From NCBI RefSeq assembly GCF_000166415.1, contig NC_014654.1, positions 2,232,001 to 2,296,000 of the forward strand: a stretch of DNA of 64,000 nucleotides. The letters are read 5' to 3'. Made by a program: the position numbers and the translations under genes. The notes below the pieces were generated by a model that did no database searches, was not told the origin of the DNA, and worked only from the letters and a program-made list of their open reading frames with translations. Shown here in pieces: positions 25,406 through 33,974 of this stretch (position 1 is the first letter of the stretch; every line of letters begins with the position of its first letter). This stretch comes from Halanaerobium hydrogeniformans. Lineage in GTDB: Bacteria; Bacillota; Halanaerobiia; Halanaerobiales; Halanaerobiaceae.

Positions 25406-26164
25406 TCAAATCCGAGCTCTTAAATAATACCATACAATACCAACCCACTCATGTAAAGCAGATAAATTAACCTGTAAGGCACCTCGATTTGGTAAATAAT
25501 TGAGCCAACTAAATTTGTGATCATAAATAAAACCAGAATGATGAGCTAAAAAATCAATTTCTTGAGCTCTAAAAGCCCTGGCAGAACGATACATATGATA
25601 AGCTGAGGTTACAAGGTAAATTCTTTCAATCTCATTTTCATTAAGCCATTTTTTGATGTAAAGAGCATTTTCATAAGTTGAGCGTGCCTGATCTTCACTT
25701 TCATATTTTTCACTCTCTAAACCAAGACCTGACAGAAATTCTTTAGCTGCATCAGCTTCACTAAAGTTATCATGACCTAAACCCACACCACCAGAGTAAA
25801 TAATCTTAGTATTGAGAGTTCGATGAAGCTCATAAGCTTTAGCCAATCTTTGTTTGCTGTGAACTGAGGGCTCAGCACTTCCATCAGTTTTATAATAATT
25901 TCCTCCCCCTAATACTACAATTGGATGATCTTCTTCTAAATCAACCGATATCTCTTCTGCATAATTTTCTAAAGGTAAAAGCAAGACTTTTACACCAAAA
26001 GCTGTAGAAATAAAAATTAAAAAAATTAAAGTAGCTGTTGCTAAAAACTTTATTAATTTAGAATCAGATTTAAAAAACAAATAAACTGTTATAATCAATA
26101 ATATTATAATAAAAAACCCCGGAGGCATCAAAAAAGAAGAAATTATTTTTTCTAATGCAAGCAT
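25406..26164 (-). CDS. DUF218/YdcF-SanA-ElyC family membrane protein
   Basis: A 252-residue protein with two N-terminal membrane helices (about 10-27 and 37-60) and a DUF218 domain outside. The domain holds PIVVLGGGNYYK, IIYSGGVGLGHDNFSEAD, SEDQARSTYENALYIKKWL and YLVTSAYHMYRSARAF. ElyC and SanA relatives act in envelope polysaccharide or peptidoglycan homeostasis in diderm bacteria. It follows the CsoR gene by 55 bp and may be the tail of that operon or an independent unit. Confidence 0.85.
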   Translation of the reverse strand: MLALEKIISSFLMPPGFFIIILLIITVYLFFKSDSKLIKFLATATLIFLIFISTAFGVKVLLLPLENYAEEISVDLEEDHPIVVLGGGNYYKTDGSAEPSVHSKQRLAKAYELHRTLNTKIIYSGGVGLGHDNFSEADAAKEFLSGLGLESEKYESEDQARSTYENALYIKKWLNENEIERIYLVTSAYHMYRSARAFRAQEIDFLAHHSGFIYDHKFSWLNYLPNRGALQVNLSALHEWVGIVWYYLRARI

Positions 26165-26219
26165 TTAATCACCCTTTTAGCTAAGTCTCATTAATCAGTA
26201 AATTTGTCAATAACATGCA

Positions 26220-26468
26220 TTAACTCAGCAATGATTTCTTCATCACCATTTTTTTAGAAATTGCATTTTTTACACAACCATTGATATGGCTGTCTAAAAT
26301 CTTAAGGCCTACTTTTTTCAGGGCTCCCCGGCTGGCACTAATCTGTGTTAAAATATCAACACAATATTTGTCTTCTTCGATCATTCGCTGGAGACCTCTG
26401 ATCTGTCCTTCAATTCTACGTAGTCTTATTATTAAATTTTTACTTTCTTCATCTGATAATGAACTCAT
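26220..26468 (-). CDS. CsoR/RcnR-family metal-sensing repressor
   Basis: An 82-residue all-helical protein of the DUF156 family. It has IIRLRRIEGQIRGLQRMIEEDKYCVDILTQ with the conserved Cys of helix 2, and LDSHINGCVKNAI with the His and second Cys. Together these give the Cys-His-Cys set used by CsoR for Cu(I) or, in relatives, persulfides. The N-terminal His of RcnR (nickel/cobalt) is absent. It lies 40 bp after the APH-like gene. No copper-transport gene is next to it, so it may control the arsenosugar-like cluster or a distant target. Confidence 0.88.
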   Translation of the reverse strand: MSSLSDEESKNLIIRLRRIEGQIRGLQRMIEEDKYCVDILTQISASRGALKKVGLKILDSHINGCVKNAISKKMVMKKSLLS

Positions 26469-26508
26469 ATAATTACACCTCTATTGTCCTGATTTTAATT
26501 AATAATTA

Positions 26509-27522
26509 TTAACCGATCTGAGGAAATAATAGTTCTAAAAAATCCATCTTCAAATAACTTTCCATTGTTTTAAAAGTATCTTCATTTTTAATAAGCCGGC
26601 CCGGCTCTTGATATTCCACCCAGGCCATAGCTGACCAGGAAATACCTCTCATTACTGAAAATTGATTAAATAATTGTAAAGCAGAACTGATTTCTTGATA
26701 ACGCTCATCAAGTCCTCTTGCTTTTAAATAATGATGAAGAAATTCTTCCTCTTCACCCTGATTAAATATAAAATCAGCTTTCCAGAGAGTGGTTGTGGGA
26801 ACCATAAAAATACTTAAATCCTGGAGTGGTGTTGTAATTAAAGGCTTTTCCCAATCCACCAAATAAGCCCTGTCATTTTTATCATCAACCAAAAAGTTAG
26901 CAGAATTAAGTTCAGTATTTACTATGGAAAGAGGTAAAAGCTCAATAATCTCTCTTTCTTTTTCTCTTTTTTCTCTTAAATTAACTTTAACTTTTTTAAG
27001 AAAATCTTTAACTTGAGCATCAGCCAGCTCAGAATTAAAGTATTTCTCTAAAAGACTATCACATTCATCCCAGATAGCACTCAACGGTTTCTGCTCTTCG
27101 ATTAAGATTGTATTGTCCTCTATATCTACCTCATGAACACTGGCCAATACTTCTGCAGCTTTTTTTAAATCTTTCCGATAATCTAAAGGCCTTCCAGGCA
27201 AATATTCCATAACCAGCATTCCATATGGAAGTTCTTCCTTTGAATTATCAAGATAATAAGGTCTTGGAGTAACACCTGAAGGAGCCAGTTGTTCTAAAGC
27301 ATTAAATTCATAACCTATCTGATCATCAAGATCCATCTGACTGCCAAGATTAAGCCTTATGACAAATTTATCTTCCTCATCTTTAAGAATATAATTTATA
27401 TTATACTCACCTTGAGCCAAAAACTCTATTTCTACATTTTTGCTAATTCCAATTGCCCTTTGAAATGCTTTCTTTTTTACATATTTCTCAAGTTCTTTTT
27501 TCATCTCTTCCTGAAGCGGCAT
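26509..27522 (-). CDS. APH/choline-kinase-fold phosphotransferase
   Basis: A 337-residue aminoglycoside-phosphotransferase-like protein. The ATP site is in the N-terminal lobe (about 30-75, with FVIRLNLGSQ), and hinge-like YGMLVMEYLPGRPLDY follows. The catalytic loop reads VNTELNSANFLV where the family has HxDxxxxN, so His is Asn and the catalytic Asp is Glu. The metal-binding VDWEKP is normal. Activity is therefore uncertain. I chose the ATG at 27520-27522 for its spacing from GGAGG; a TTG six bases earlier is the alternative. It is encoded with two TIGR04282/04283-type glycosyltransferases, which suggests a sugar or small-molecule phosphorylation step. Confidence 0.72.
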   Translation of the reverse strand: MPLQEEMKKELEKYVKKKAFQRAIGISKNVEIEFLAQGEYNINYILKDEEDKFVIRLNLGSQMDLDDQIGYEFNALEQLAPSGVTPRPYYLDNSKEELPYGMLVMEYLPGRPLDYRKDLKKAAEVLASVHEVDIEDNTILIEEQKPLSAIWDECDSLLEKYFNSELADAQVKDFLKKVKVNLREKREKEREIIELLPLSIVNTELNSANFLVDDKNDRAYLVDWEKPLITTPLQDLSIFMVPTTTLWKADFIFNQGEEEEFLHHYLKARGLDERYQEISSALQLFNQFSVMRGISWSAMAWVEYQEPGRLIKNEDTFKTMESYLKMDFLELLFPQIG

Positions 27523-27550
27523 ATTCAAAATACCTCCATCAAATTTAAAT

Positions 27551-28231
27551 TTATAATAAATTGTCTATAATTTTTTTACTTTCAAGTGGATAATCACAAT
27601 TCTCTTTATCAGTAGTCTTTAAATATTCTCTAAAAATAAGCAATTCATTAAAAGTATCAACATCATACCATTCTGGTAAAAAATGACTTTTAAGCTCATG
27701 TTTGCTAGCAGCTTTCAAAGTTTTCTCTAAAACGGATTCATTGCCCCACTTTTCTTGATCAAAAAGAAAAAGATGTGGCTTTTTCATTCCTAATAAATAA
27801 TAACCTCCATCTAGTGATGGACCAATAACCAAATCTCTCTCTTTTAAACCAGCAAAAGATTCGGTAATTATACTGATCGGTAAAGACGGTAAGTCAGAGC
27901 CAGTTATAATCACTGGAGCATTGCTCTGATTATAGGCATCAAAAAGGGAATTATACATTTTTTTGCCCAGATCTTTACCCCTTTGAATTATTATTTTAAA
28001 ATCATCATTTAATAATTCTTCAAATAAATTCTCGCTACCTGGAGGAGTAATACTTAAATACAAATCTAAGTTACTGTACTTTTTTTTGATAACCGAAAAT
28101 TTATTTATTATATCTTTTAAAAAAGCTTTATGAAGTTCTGCACATTGAACAGGGCTTAAATGTGATTGAAGTCTTGTTTTAGTCTCTCCAGCAATCGGCG
28201 CTCTACTCATGATAACAAATGCGGCCTTCAA
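27551..28231 (-). CDS. Glycosyltransferase/nucleotidyltransferase-fold protein, TIGR04282 (DUF2064) arsenosugar type
   Basis: A 226-residue GT-A-fold protein. It has MSRAPIAGETKTRL at the N terminus, which is the TIGR04282 hallmark, VIITGSDLPSLPISII with the metal-binding Asp, and GPSLDGGYYLLGMKKPHLFLF. Members of this family are found in presumed arsenosugar biosynthesis loci with TIGR04283. TTG at 28229-28231 is the start, with GGAGATTG before it. It lies 24 bp after the TIGR04283-type gene. No radical-SAM ArsS or ArsM methyltransferase is next to it. Confidence 0.82.
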   Translation of the reverse strand: MKAAFVIMSRAPIAGETKTRLQSHLSPVQCAELHKAFLKDIINKFSVIKKKYSNLDLYLSITPPGSENLFEELLNDDFKIIIQRGKDLGKKMYNSLFDAYNQSNAPVIITGSDLPSLPISIITESFAGLKERDLVIGPSLDGGYYLLGMKKPHLFLFDQEKWGNESVLEKTLKAASKHELKSHFLPEWYDVDTFNELLIFREYLKTTDKENCDYPLESKKIIDNLL

Positions 28232-28254
28232 TACAATCTCCTCCTATCTAATAT

Positions 28255-28944
28255 CTAACGAGAATCTTTATAAATTTTCTTTAATTTTCTTGGTTTTACA
28301 CCTAAAATATATAAAATTTTTATTTTATGCATTAAAAAAAAAGTTTTTAAAACTCCATTCTTTTCCCAGCGTCTTGCTGAAGTATAAATTTTATCTTCTA
28401 AAAACTCTAAATCTCCATAAGCAGCCATTTTTTTGGAAAATTCCCAGTCCTCCATTAGTTCTATTTCTGGAAAACCACCAATTTCTTGAAAGGCTTTTTT
28501 GCGAATAAATATACCCTGATCACCAAAAATTAAATTTAAATATTTAGCTCTTAAATTAGAAGACCAGGAAATAAACTTAAGCAGAGGATGTTCGGATTCA
28601 ATTTTCAATTTAAAACATCCACCTATTTTATCTTCTTTTTTAGTCATATTCTTTACTAAACTCTCCAAAGCAGATTTTTCTAACCTGGAATCCGCATGCA
28701 AAAAAAGTAATAGTGGTGCTGTTGCAAGTTGAGCTCCCCGATTTAACTGCTGACCTCTGCCTGCATTTCCAACAACAACTTTTGCTCCCTTTGCTTTTGC
28801 TTTCTCTACAGTTAAATCTTCACTATCACCATCAGAAACAATTATTTCAGCTTTTACATTTTCCTTTTCAATATAATCTATAATTCGAACAATATTATAC
28901 TCTTCATTAAGCACAGGAATAATCACTGAAAGACTGTAATCCAT
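28255..28944 (-). CDS. Family 2 glycosyltransferase, TIGR04283 arsenosugar type
   Basis: A 229-residue family 2 glycosyltransferase: SVIIPVLNEEYNIVRIIDYI, EIIVSDGDSEDLTVE and LLLFLHADSRLEK (the DxD-equivalent), then FGDQGIFIRKKAFQEIGGFP and LMEDWEFSKKM, the acceptor-side ED motif. The HADSRLP-like segment and FGDQG are distinctive for the TIGR04283 group. It is the first gene of the minus-strand run TIGR04283, TIGR04282, APH-like, CsoR, DUF218. The acceptor is unknown. Confidence 0.82.
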   Translation of the reverse strand: MDYSLSVIIPVLNEEYNIVRIIDYIEKENVKAEIIVSDGDSEDLTVEKAKAKGAKVVVGNAGRGQQLNRGAQLATAPLLLFLHADSRLEKSALESLVKNMTKKEDKIGGCFKLKIESEHPLLKFISWSSNLRAKYLNLIFGDQGIFIRKKAFQEIGGFPEIELMEDWEFSKKMAAYGDLEFLEDKIYTSARRWEKNGVLKTFFLMHKIKILYILGVKPRKLKKIYKDSR

Positions 28945-29057
28945 CTAGGAAATCCACCTTCCAAAATTTTGAACTTTCTTTTATTATAGCATATTTTAGG
29001 TTGATAACAAAATACCCTTTTTTCTATTTTATAATTACTTTTTTGGCTTATCAATAC

Positions 29058-29083
29058 AAAAGAGAGAGGAGCTCCTCTCTCTT
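29058..29083. terminator. Terminator after the peptide-binding protein gene
   Basis: A perfect 26-bp palindrome (13-bp arms, centre GAGCTC) followed on the minus strand by TTTGTATTG. It lies about 35 bp after the stop codon of the substrate-binding protein gene. Confidence 0.75.
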
Positions 29084-29115
29084 TGGAAAACAATATACTT
29101 AATATTATTTAAAAT

Positions 29116-30651
29116 CTATTCTACTATTTCCCAGTATCTATATTGAGATCTCTGGGTAAAAAAGACAGGTTTTATATGATCCTGACTTGCCTGAAGATGA
29201 GCACCATGAGATATCCAAACAGCTGATACTTCTTCATCTAGTATTTTTTGCTGTTCTACATATAATTGATGTCTTTTTTCCTGATCTAATTCTAAAACAG
29301 CTTCTTCAACTAAACGATCATAATCTGGATCTGTGAAATTTTTAAAGTTCCAGGAACCAACATGTTCTGAATGCCACCATTTAGTCCATCTATCTGGATC
29401 AAGAGTAGGTCCCCAATCCTGTATATGCATATTTGACCTTGACTGGCTTAAATAGTCATAAGAAGAGTCGGTCATTTGGATTTTTGCATCTATACCAATT
29501 GCCAAAAGCTGCTGTCGAATAATCTGACCAACTTCTGGTAGTGGTTCTCTTACGGGTACTACTAATTCAGTTTTAAATCCATCTTCATAGCCTGCTTTAG
29601 CAAGATATTCTCTTGCTTTTTCTAAATCGGGATCATATTGAGGAGCATCTTCCCAATGCCCTAAAACACTTTCAACAATACTAGAATTTGCTCTTTCAGC
29701 TATATTATTATATGCTCCCTGTATAACTTCATCTACATTGACCGCATAACGAATGGCTTTACGCACATTTTTATCTGTAAAAGGCTCTTCCTGCATATTA
29801 AAGCCTAGAAAAACCTGGCTTGTAACAGCAACCTGTTCGACATTTATATCAGCTCTCTGATTATAGATATCAAAAGAATCATATGAAATCTGAGTAGAAT
29901 TTAGTTCACCTGCATCTAATGCAATTTCTGCCATCCTAACTTCAGAAATCGGGAAAATCTCTATTCTCCTAAAATCAGGTAATTCACCATGATAATCCTC
30001 AAATCTAGCTAGAGTTATTTTTTCGCCTGGATCCCAGTTTTCCCAATAATATGGTCCTGAACCAACTGGATTTGTAGCAAAATTATCGCCTCTATCCTGA
30101 TAGGCCTCTTTACTTATAATACTGCCCGGATTATATGGAAGGGTCTGAGTGAAAAGAGGAGCATAAGGTTCAGAAAGAATAATTCTACCTCTATATTTAT
30201 CAATGATTTCTACTTCTTCTAAAGTTGCCCACTCATTATGGTATGGCGAATCATTATCTGGATCAGCAATTCTTTCAAAAGAAAATTTTACATCTTCTGT
30301 TGTTAGTTCACCATATCCATGATGAAACTGAATACCTTCTTTTAATTTAAACTCAATAACTTTACCATCATCACTAACTTCAAATTCTTCTGCAGCATCT
30401 AATTCCCATTCTGAAGAACCTGCTTTAAATCTAATTAATTTACTGTAAAAAGATAAATCAATATTTAATTCTTCATCACCAAGATAGTAAGCAGGGTCCA
30501 TTGTAGTAATATCTGAGCCATTTATTGCCCTAACTTTTAATACATCATCTGCTCCATAAACTGTAGCTGAGCTAACTAGCATTAAAACAATTAATACTAA
30601 AAACATACAAATAGTTTCTTTCCTTAAAAAATTAGTTTTAAATTTTATCAT
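29116..30651 (-). CDS. ABC transporter substrate-binding protein, family 5 (peptide/nickel type)
   Basis: A 511-residue exported binding protein. A signal peptide (about 1-33) is followed by the family 5 core: ITTMDPAYYLGDEEL, IKFKLKEGIQFHHG-like (VIEFKLKEGIQFHHGYGELT), the family pattern RIADPDNDSPYHNEW, and NPVGSGPYYWENWDPGEKI. The C-terminal lobe has FTDKNVRKAIRYAVNVDEVI. Ligands of this family range from peptides to metal chelates and sugars, so the substrate is open. It is the third gene after two Dpp-type permeases and ends at a terminator. No lipobox was seen. Confidence 0.88.
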   Translation of the reverse strand: MIKFKTNFLRKETICMFLVLIVLMLVSSATVYGADDVLKVRAINGSDITTMDPAYYLGDEELNIDLSFYSKLIRFKAGSSEWELDAAEEFEVSDDGKVIEFKLKEGIQFHHGYGELTTEDVKFSFERIADPDNDSPYHNEWATLEEVEIIDKYRGRIILSEPYAPLFTQTLPYNPGSIISKEAYQDRGDNFATNPVGSGPYYWENWDPGEKITLARFEDYHGELPDFRRIEIFPISEVRMAEIALDAGELNSTQISYDSFDIYNQRADINVEQVAVTSQVFLGFNMQEEPFTDKNVRKAIRYAVNVDEVIQGAYNNIAERANSSIVESVLGHWEDAPQYDPDLEKAREYLAKAGYEDGFKTELVVPVREPLPEVGQIIRQQLLAIGIDAKIQMTDSSYDYLSQSRSNMHIQDWGPTLDPDRWTKWWHSEHVGSWNFKNFTDPDYDRLVEEAVLELDQEKRHQLYVEQQKILDEEVSAVWISHGAHLQASQDHIKPVFFTQRSQYRYWEIVE

Positions 30652-30678
30652 TTTTGATCTCTCCTTGTAATTAACTGA

Positions 30679-31569
30679 CTACAAATTTTTCAATCTAGGA
30701 TCATAAGCATCCCTTAAAGCCTCTCCTAAAAAGGTAAATCCCAGGGTTGCAAAGATTAGCATTCCCCCACCAAAAATAACCATCCATGGTGAATGCCTTA
30801 AATTTAAATAGCCATTTCTCAATATTGTTCCCCAGCTGGGAGTTGGTGGATTAACACCAAGCCCTAAAAAGCTTAAGCCAGCCTCAAAAGCAATAATTGA
30901 AGGAATATCCATAGCAGCCATAATAAACATCGGTCCTTTAATATTGGGCAAAATATGTTTAAACATTATCTTTATATCAGATTGACCGATAGCTTTTGCG
31001 CTAATCAAATACTCTTTTTTTTTGACCTTTAATGTCTGAGCCCTAATTAACCTTGCATAACGGGGAAAATAGGTAAAACCAATCACAATGGTTAAAGTTG
31101 GAATTCCTGATGTACCAAGCATAATTATTACTGCAATTGCGAAAATCAAAGATGGAAAAGACCTTATTATATCAAAAAATGTTCTTAATACATGGTCTAG
31201 TGTCTCAGAACCATAACCTGAAATCATACCAAGAGCTGTTCCTGTAACAGAAGCAAAAGTTACTGCTGCAATTGAAATTGCTAAAGAAATTCTACTACCA
31301 TAAAGCATTCTACTAAATACATCTCGTCCAAGGTGGTCTGTCCCCATCAGATGAGTTCTTGAAGGAGAAGCAAGTTTGTTTATCACATTAACTTGATCTG
31401 GATCAAATGGACTTAAATAGGGTGCAAAAATAGCCATTAAAAAAACAACAACAATTAAAATAAATCCTATCTTGCCAAAAAAATCTTTAAAGACTTTTTG
31501 CGATATAAAAAACTTGCTCATTTTTTTTGTTTTATTTGCTATTTGAACCAGAGCATTTTTTGACTCCAT
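30679..31569 (-). CDS. ABC transporter permease, DppC/OppC type
   Basis: A 296-residue inner-membrane permease. The N-terminal membrane helix is followed by APYLSPFDPDQVN and the conserved HLMGTDHLGRDVFSRMLYG. The EAA loop is YLISAKAIGQSDIKIMFKHILPN, and the C-terminal part contains GLSFLGLGVNPPTPSWG, which is diagnostic for DppC. It pairs with the DppB-type gene 6 bp upstream. The DppD and DppF ATPases that should power it are not nearby. Confidence 0.9.
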   Translation of the reverse strand: MESKNALVQIANKTKKMSKFFISQKVFKDFFGKIGFILIVVVFLMAIFAPYLSPFDPDQVNVINKLASPSRTHLMGTDHLGRDVFSRMLYGSRISLAISIAAVTFASVTGTALGMISGYGSETLDHVLRTFFDIIRSFPSLIFAIAVIIMLGTSGIPTLTIVIGFTYFPRYARLIRAQTLKVKKKEYLISAKAIGQSDIKIMFKHILPNIKGPMFIMAAMDIPSIIAFEAGLSFLGLGVNPPTPSWGTILRNGYLNLRHSPWMVIFGGGMLIFATLGFTFLGEALRDAYDPRLKNL

Positions 31570-31575
31570 TTAGAT

Positions 31576-32520
31576 TTATTCATCCTTTCTAATCCTGGGG
31601 TCTATTAAACCATATGATAAATCGGTAAACATATTTACAATTGCATACATAAATATCGCTACAATTAAAGCTCCCTGAACCACTGGATAATTACGGGTTC
31701 TAAAAGCATTATAAATTAAATAGCCGAGACCTGGACGGTGAAAAATAACTTCAATTAAAACAGCGCCTCCAAGTAAATTGCCAAAACCAACTCCTAGAAT
31801 TGCTATCACTGGCAAAATAGCTCCTCTTAGTACATGCTTTGAAATAACAATTTTTTCACTGAGGCCTTTTGCTCTCGCAGTTCTAATATAATCTTCATGC
31901 ATCTCTTCTAAGACAGAACTCCTGATAAGCCTTCCTACATAACCTACCCAGCGAATTCCAAGTGCAAAAGCAGGCAAAACCAGATGATAAAGTTGATCAA
32001 TTAAATTACCGCTTTCTCCTCCACCCATTACTGGAAACCAACCTAAAGTTAATGAAAAAAGCAAAAGAAAAAACAATCCAAATAAAAAAGAAGGAGTTGT
32101 TATAATTGAAATGGAAGCAAATGTTAGTATCCTATCCAGGACTGTATTTCTATAAAAAGCACTGTAAACTCCAAGTGGAACCCCTAAAATAACTGCAATA
32201 AAAATACTTGCTGTTGCTAAAGCAATCGTATAGGGCAACACATTAATAATCATACTGCTTACTGAACGATGATTTAAAACATCAGTACCTAAATCACCTT
32301 TCAAAATATTAAAAATAAATCTAAATAGTTGAACATAAACTGGCTGATCTAATCCCATCCTGGCCTGAATATTCTCTATAAGTTGAGGACTTGCTCTAGG
32401 TCCAAGCATAATACTTACTGGATCACCAGGGACTAACTGAATTAAAATAAATAATAATATCATTGCACCTAAAACTGTAATAATCCCCAGTAAAAACCTC
32501 CTGACAATTAAAGAAAACAT
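31576..32520 (-). CDS. ABC transporter permease, DppB/OppB type
   Basis: A 314-residue permease with six membrane segments. Hallmarks are LIQLVPGDPVSIMLG and ARMGLDQPVYVQLFRFI in the N-terminal periplasmic region, the EAA loop YIRTARAKGLSEKIVISKHVLRG, and VIFHRPGLGYLIYNAF at the end. I chose ATG 32518-32520 because GAGGAGG lies at correct spacing before it; the upstream in-frame ATG at 32535 overlaps that site. It is the first gene of the three-gene transporter operon. Confidence 0.9.
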   Translation of the reverse strand: MFSLIVRRFLLGIITVLGAMILLFILIQLVPGDPVSIMLGPRASPQLIENIQARMGLDQPVYVQLFRFIFNILKGDLGTDVLNHRSVSSMIINVLPYTIALATASIFIAVILGVPLGVYSAFYRNTVLDRILTFASISIITTPSFLFGLFFLLLFSLTLGWFPVMGGGESGNLIDQLYHLVLPAFALGIRWVGYVGRLIRSSVLEEMHEDYIRTARAKGLSEKIVISKHVLRGAILPVIAILGVGFGNLLGGAVLIEVIFHRPGLGYLIYNAFRTRNYPVVQGALIVAIFMYAIVNMFTDLSYGLIDPRIRKDE

Positions 32521-32878
32521 TACATTCCTCCTCAAAACAAATTTAGCCTCTAATAGCTAAAAATTTGAAAGAATTCTCTAAAACTGTGGCTTCAAAATTT
32601 AATTATAAAAATGCCCTGTTAAAAGGAATTTTTACAAGTTTATTTTTCTGAAATTCTAATCACATTAATCAATTATTCAATTGATCTTTTATGATTGGTT
32701 ATTAATAAACTTTTTAAATTACACAATTAAGTATCTAAGTGCCTTATAACACTTTGTGATAAATTTAGCAATTAATTATATTATATATTAAATTTCAATT
32801 ATTATCTTTGTAAAATAAAACAAATTTATAATTATTTCTTTGTATTTAGATAACATATAATATAATAATCAGCTATTT
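32521..32878. other. Intergenic region without recognised genes
   Basis: About 360 bp of very A/T-rich sequence between the transporter operon and the nucleoside hydrolase gene, both on the minus strand. A TATAAT is present on the minus strand near 32605 but with no good -35 box. I see no terminator with a GC stem, no structured RNA and no conserved reading frame. Confidence 0.5.
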
Positions 32879-33787
32879 TTAATCAGAATAGCCTTCTGGT
32901 ATAATTTCTATATTATCCCAGGCAGCAAAAGCAATATCCTTAAATCTTTTTGTATCTAAAATTGTAGTTGGTAAATTAATTATTTCTGGATCGGCAAGCA
33001 TACCATCTGCATCATCTGTTTTAATTATTCCATGTTCTAAATCCTCTTTAGTTGAAATAATTTTCCGCTTGTTATAAGGAAAAATTTCCGGCGAAATCAT
33101 ATAAACCACATTCACAACATCCCACATATAAAAACCAGAAAGTCCTATCATTTCTGAAGAATATTCGTACCAACCTTCAATATGGTCTTTCATATAAGCT
33201 CTAACCGGTTTGTTTTTTGATCTATTAACTCTCCGCCAAGATTTTTCTCCAAATCTAGCTGCTAGACAAAGATTACCTGACATTACAGCAACCGGAACTT
33301 CTGCTTTCAGCACCTTTTCTGCAGCTTCTGGATCACAAGAAAAATTAAGCTCATCGATTATTTCATCACCAATTTCAAGTGGTGAGGTAATTCCACCCAT
33401 AACAATAATTTCTTTTAAATTTTTAAAAAAGTCATTATCAATTTTCCAGGCTCCATAAAGATTAGAAACCGGGCCAATTGCAATTAAAGTTATCTCATTT
33501 TTATTTTCTGCCGCCTGTTCAGCTAAATATCTGGCAGCCTCAGTATCATAATCTCCTGCTTCAGCCGCTCCTTTTAAATGAGGTATCTCTTCTTTTAAAT
33601 TAAAATCTTCTAAGAACTTTTCTGTAGTAGAGAAAGTATCTTCTAAGCTACTATTACCAAAAACACTAGTTATACCCATTAAATTAATATCTTCTCTACC
33701 AAGAAGAAAAAGAAAAGCAAGCCCATCATCTACATCTTTTTCATCCAAACCCATAGTATTATCACAATCTAAAAGTACTTTTTTCAT
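32879..33787 (-). CDS. Inosine-uridine preferring nucleoside hydrolase family protein
   Basis: A 302-residue protein of the IunH superfamily, which splits nucleosides to base and ribose. The calcium-binding start reads LLDCDNTMGLDEKDVDDGLAF, a variant of the canonical DTDPGxDDA in which extra residues separate the two Asp groups. ITLIAIGPVSNLYGAW, EIIVMGGITSPLEIGDE and ELNFSCDPEAAEKVL cover the family's central motifs, and MWDVVNVVYM matches the late Asp motif. It is monocistronic and divergent from the rhodanese gene. The substrate cannot be assigned from sequence. Confidence 0.85.
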   Translation of the reverse strand: MKKVLLDCDNTMGLDEKDVDDGLAFLFLLGREDINLMGITSVFGNSSLEDTFSTTEKFLEDFNLKEEIPHLKGAAEAGDYDTEAARYLAEQAAENKNEITLIAIGPVSNLYGAWKIDNDFFKNLKEIIVMGGITSPLEIGDEIIDELNFSCDPEAAEKVLKAEVPVAVMSGNLCLAARFGEKSWRRVNRSKNKPVRAYMKDHIEGWYEYSSEMIGLSGFYMWDVVNVVYMISPEIFPYNKRKIISTKEDLEHGIIKTDDADGMLADPEIINLPTTILDTKRFKDIAFAAWDNIEIIPEGYSD

Positions 33788-33974
33788 TAATTCCTTATCC
33801 CCCTAGCAGTTAAAATAATTGTTGTCCTTTTTGTTATTTTCAACAAAAGATGTATTATTCCTGCTTTTTATAATATTGTATTTCATTTAATATTTTATGA
33901 TTAATCATGCAAATTATATAATTTTGGTGTATAATAGATTTGACGTAACAAATGAAAAACAAGGAGGTTATTTA

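Noticed and set aside
29058-29083. 26-bp perfect palindrome considered as a regulator site
   Set aside because: Its position just after the binding-protein gene and the following T-rich stretch fit a terminator.
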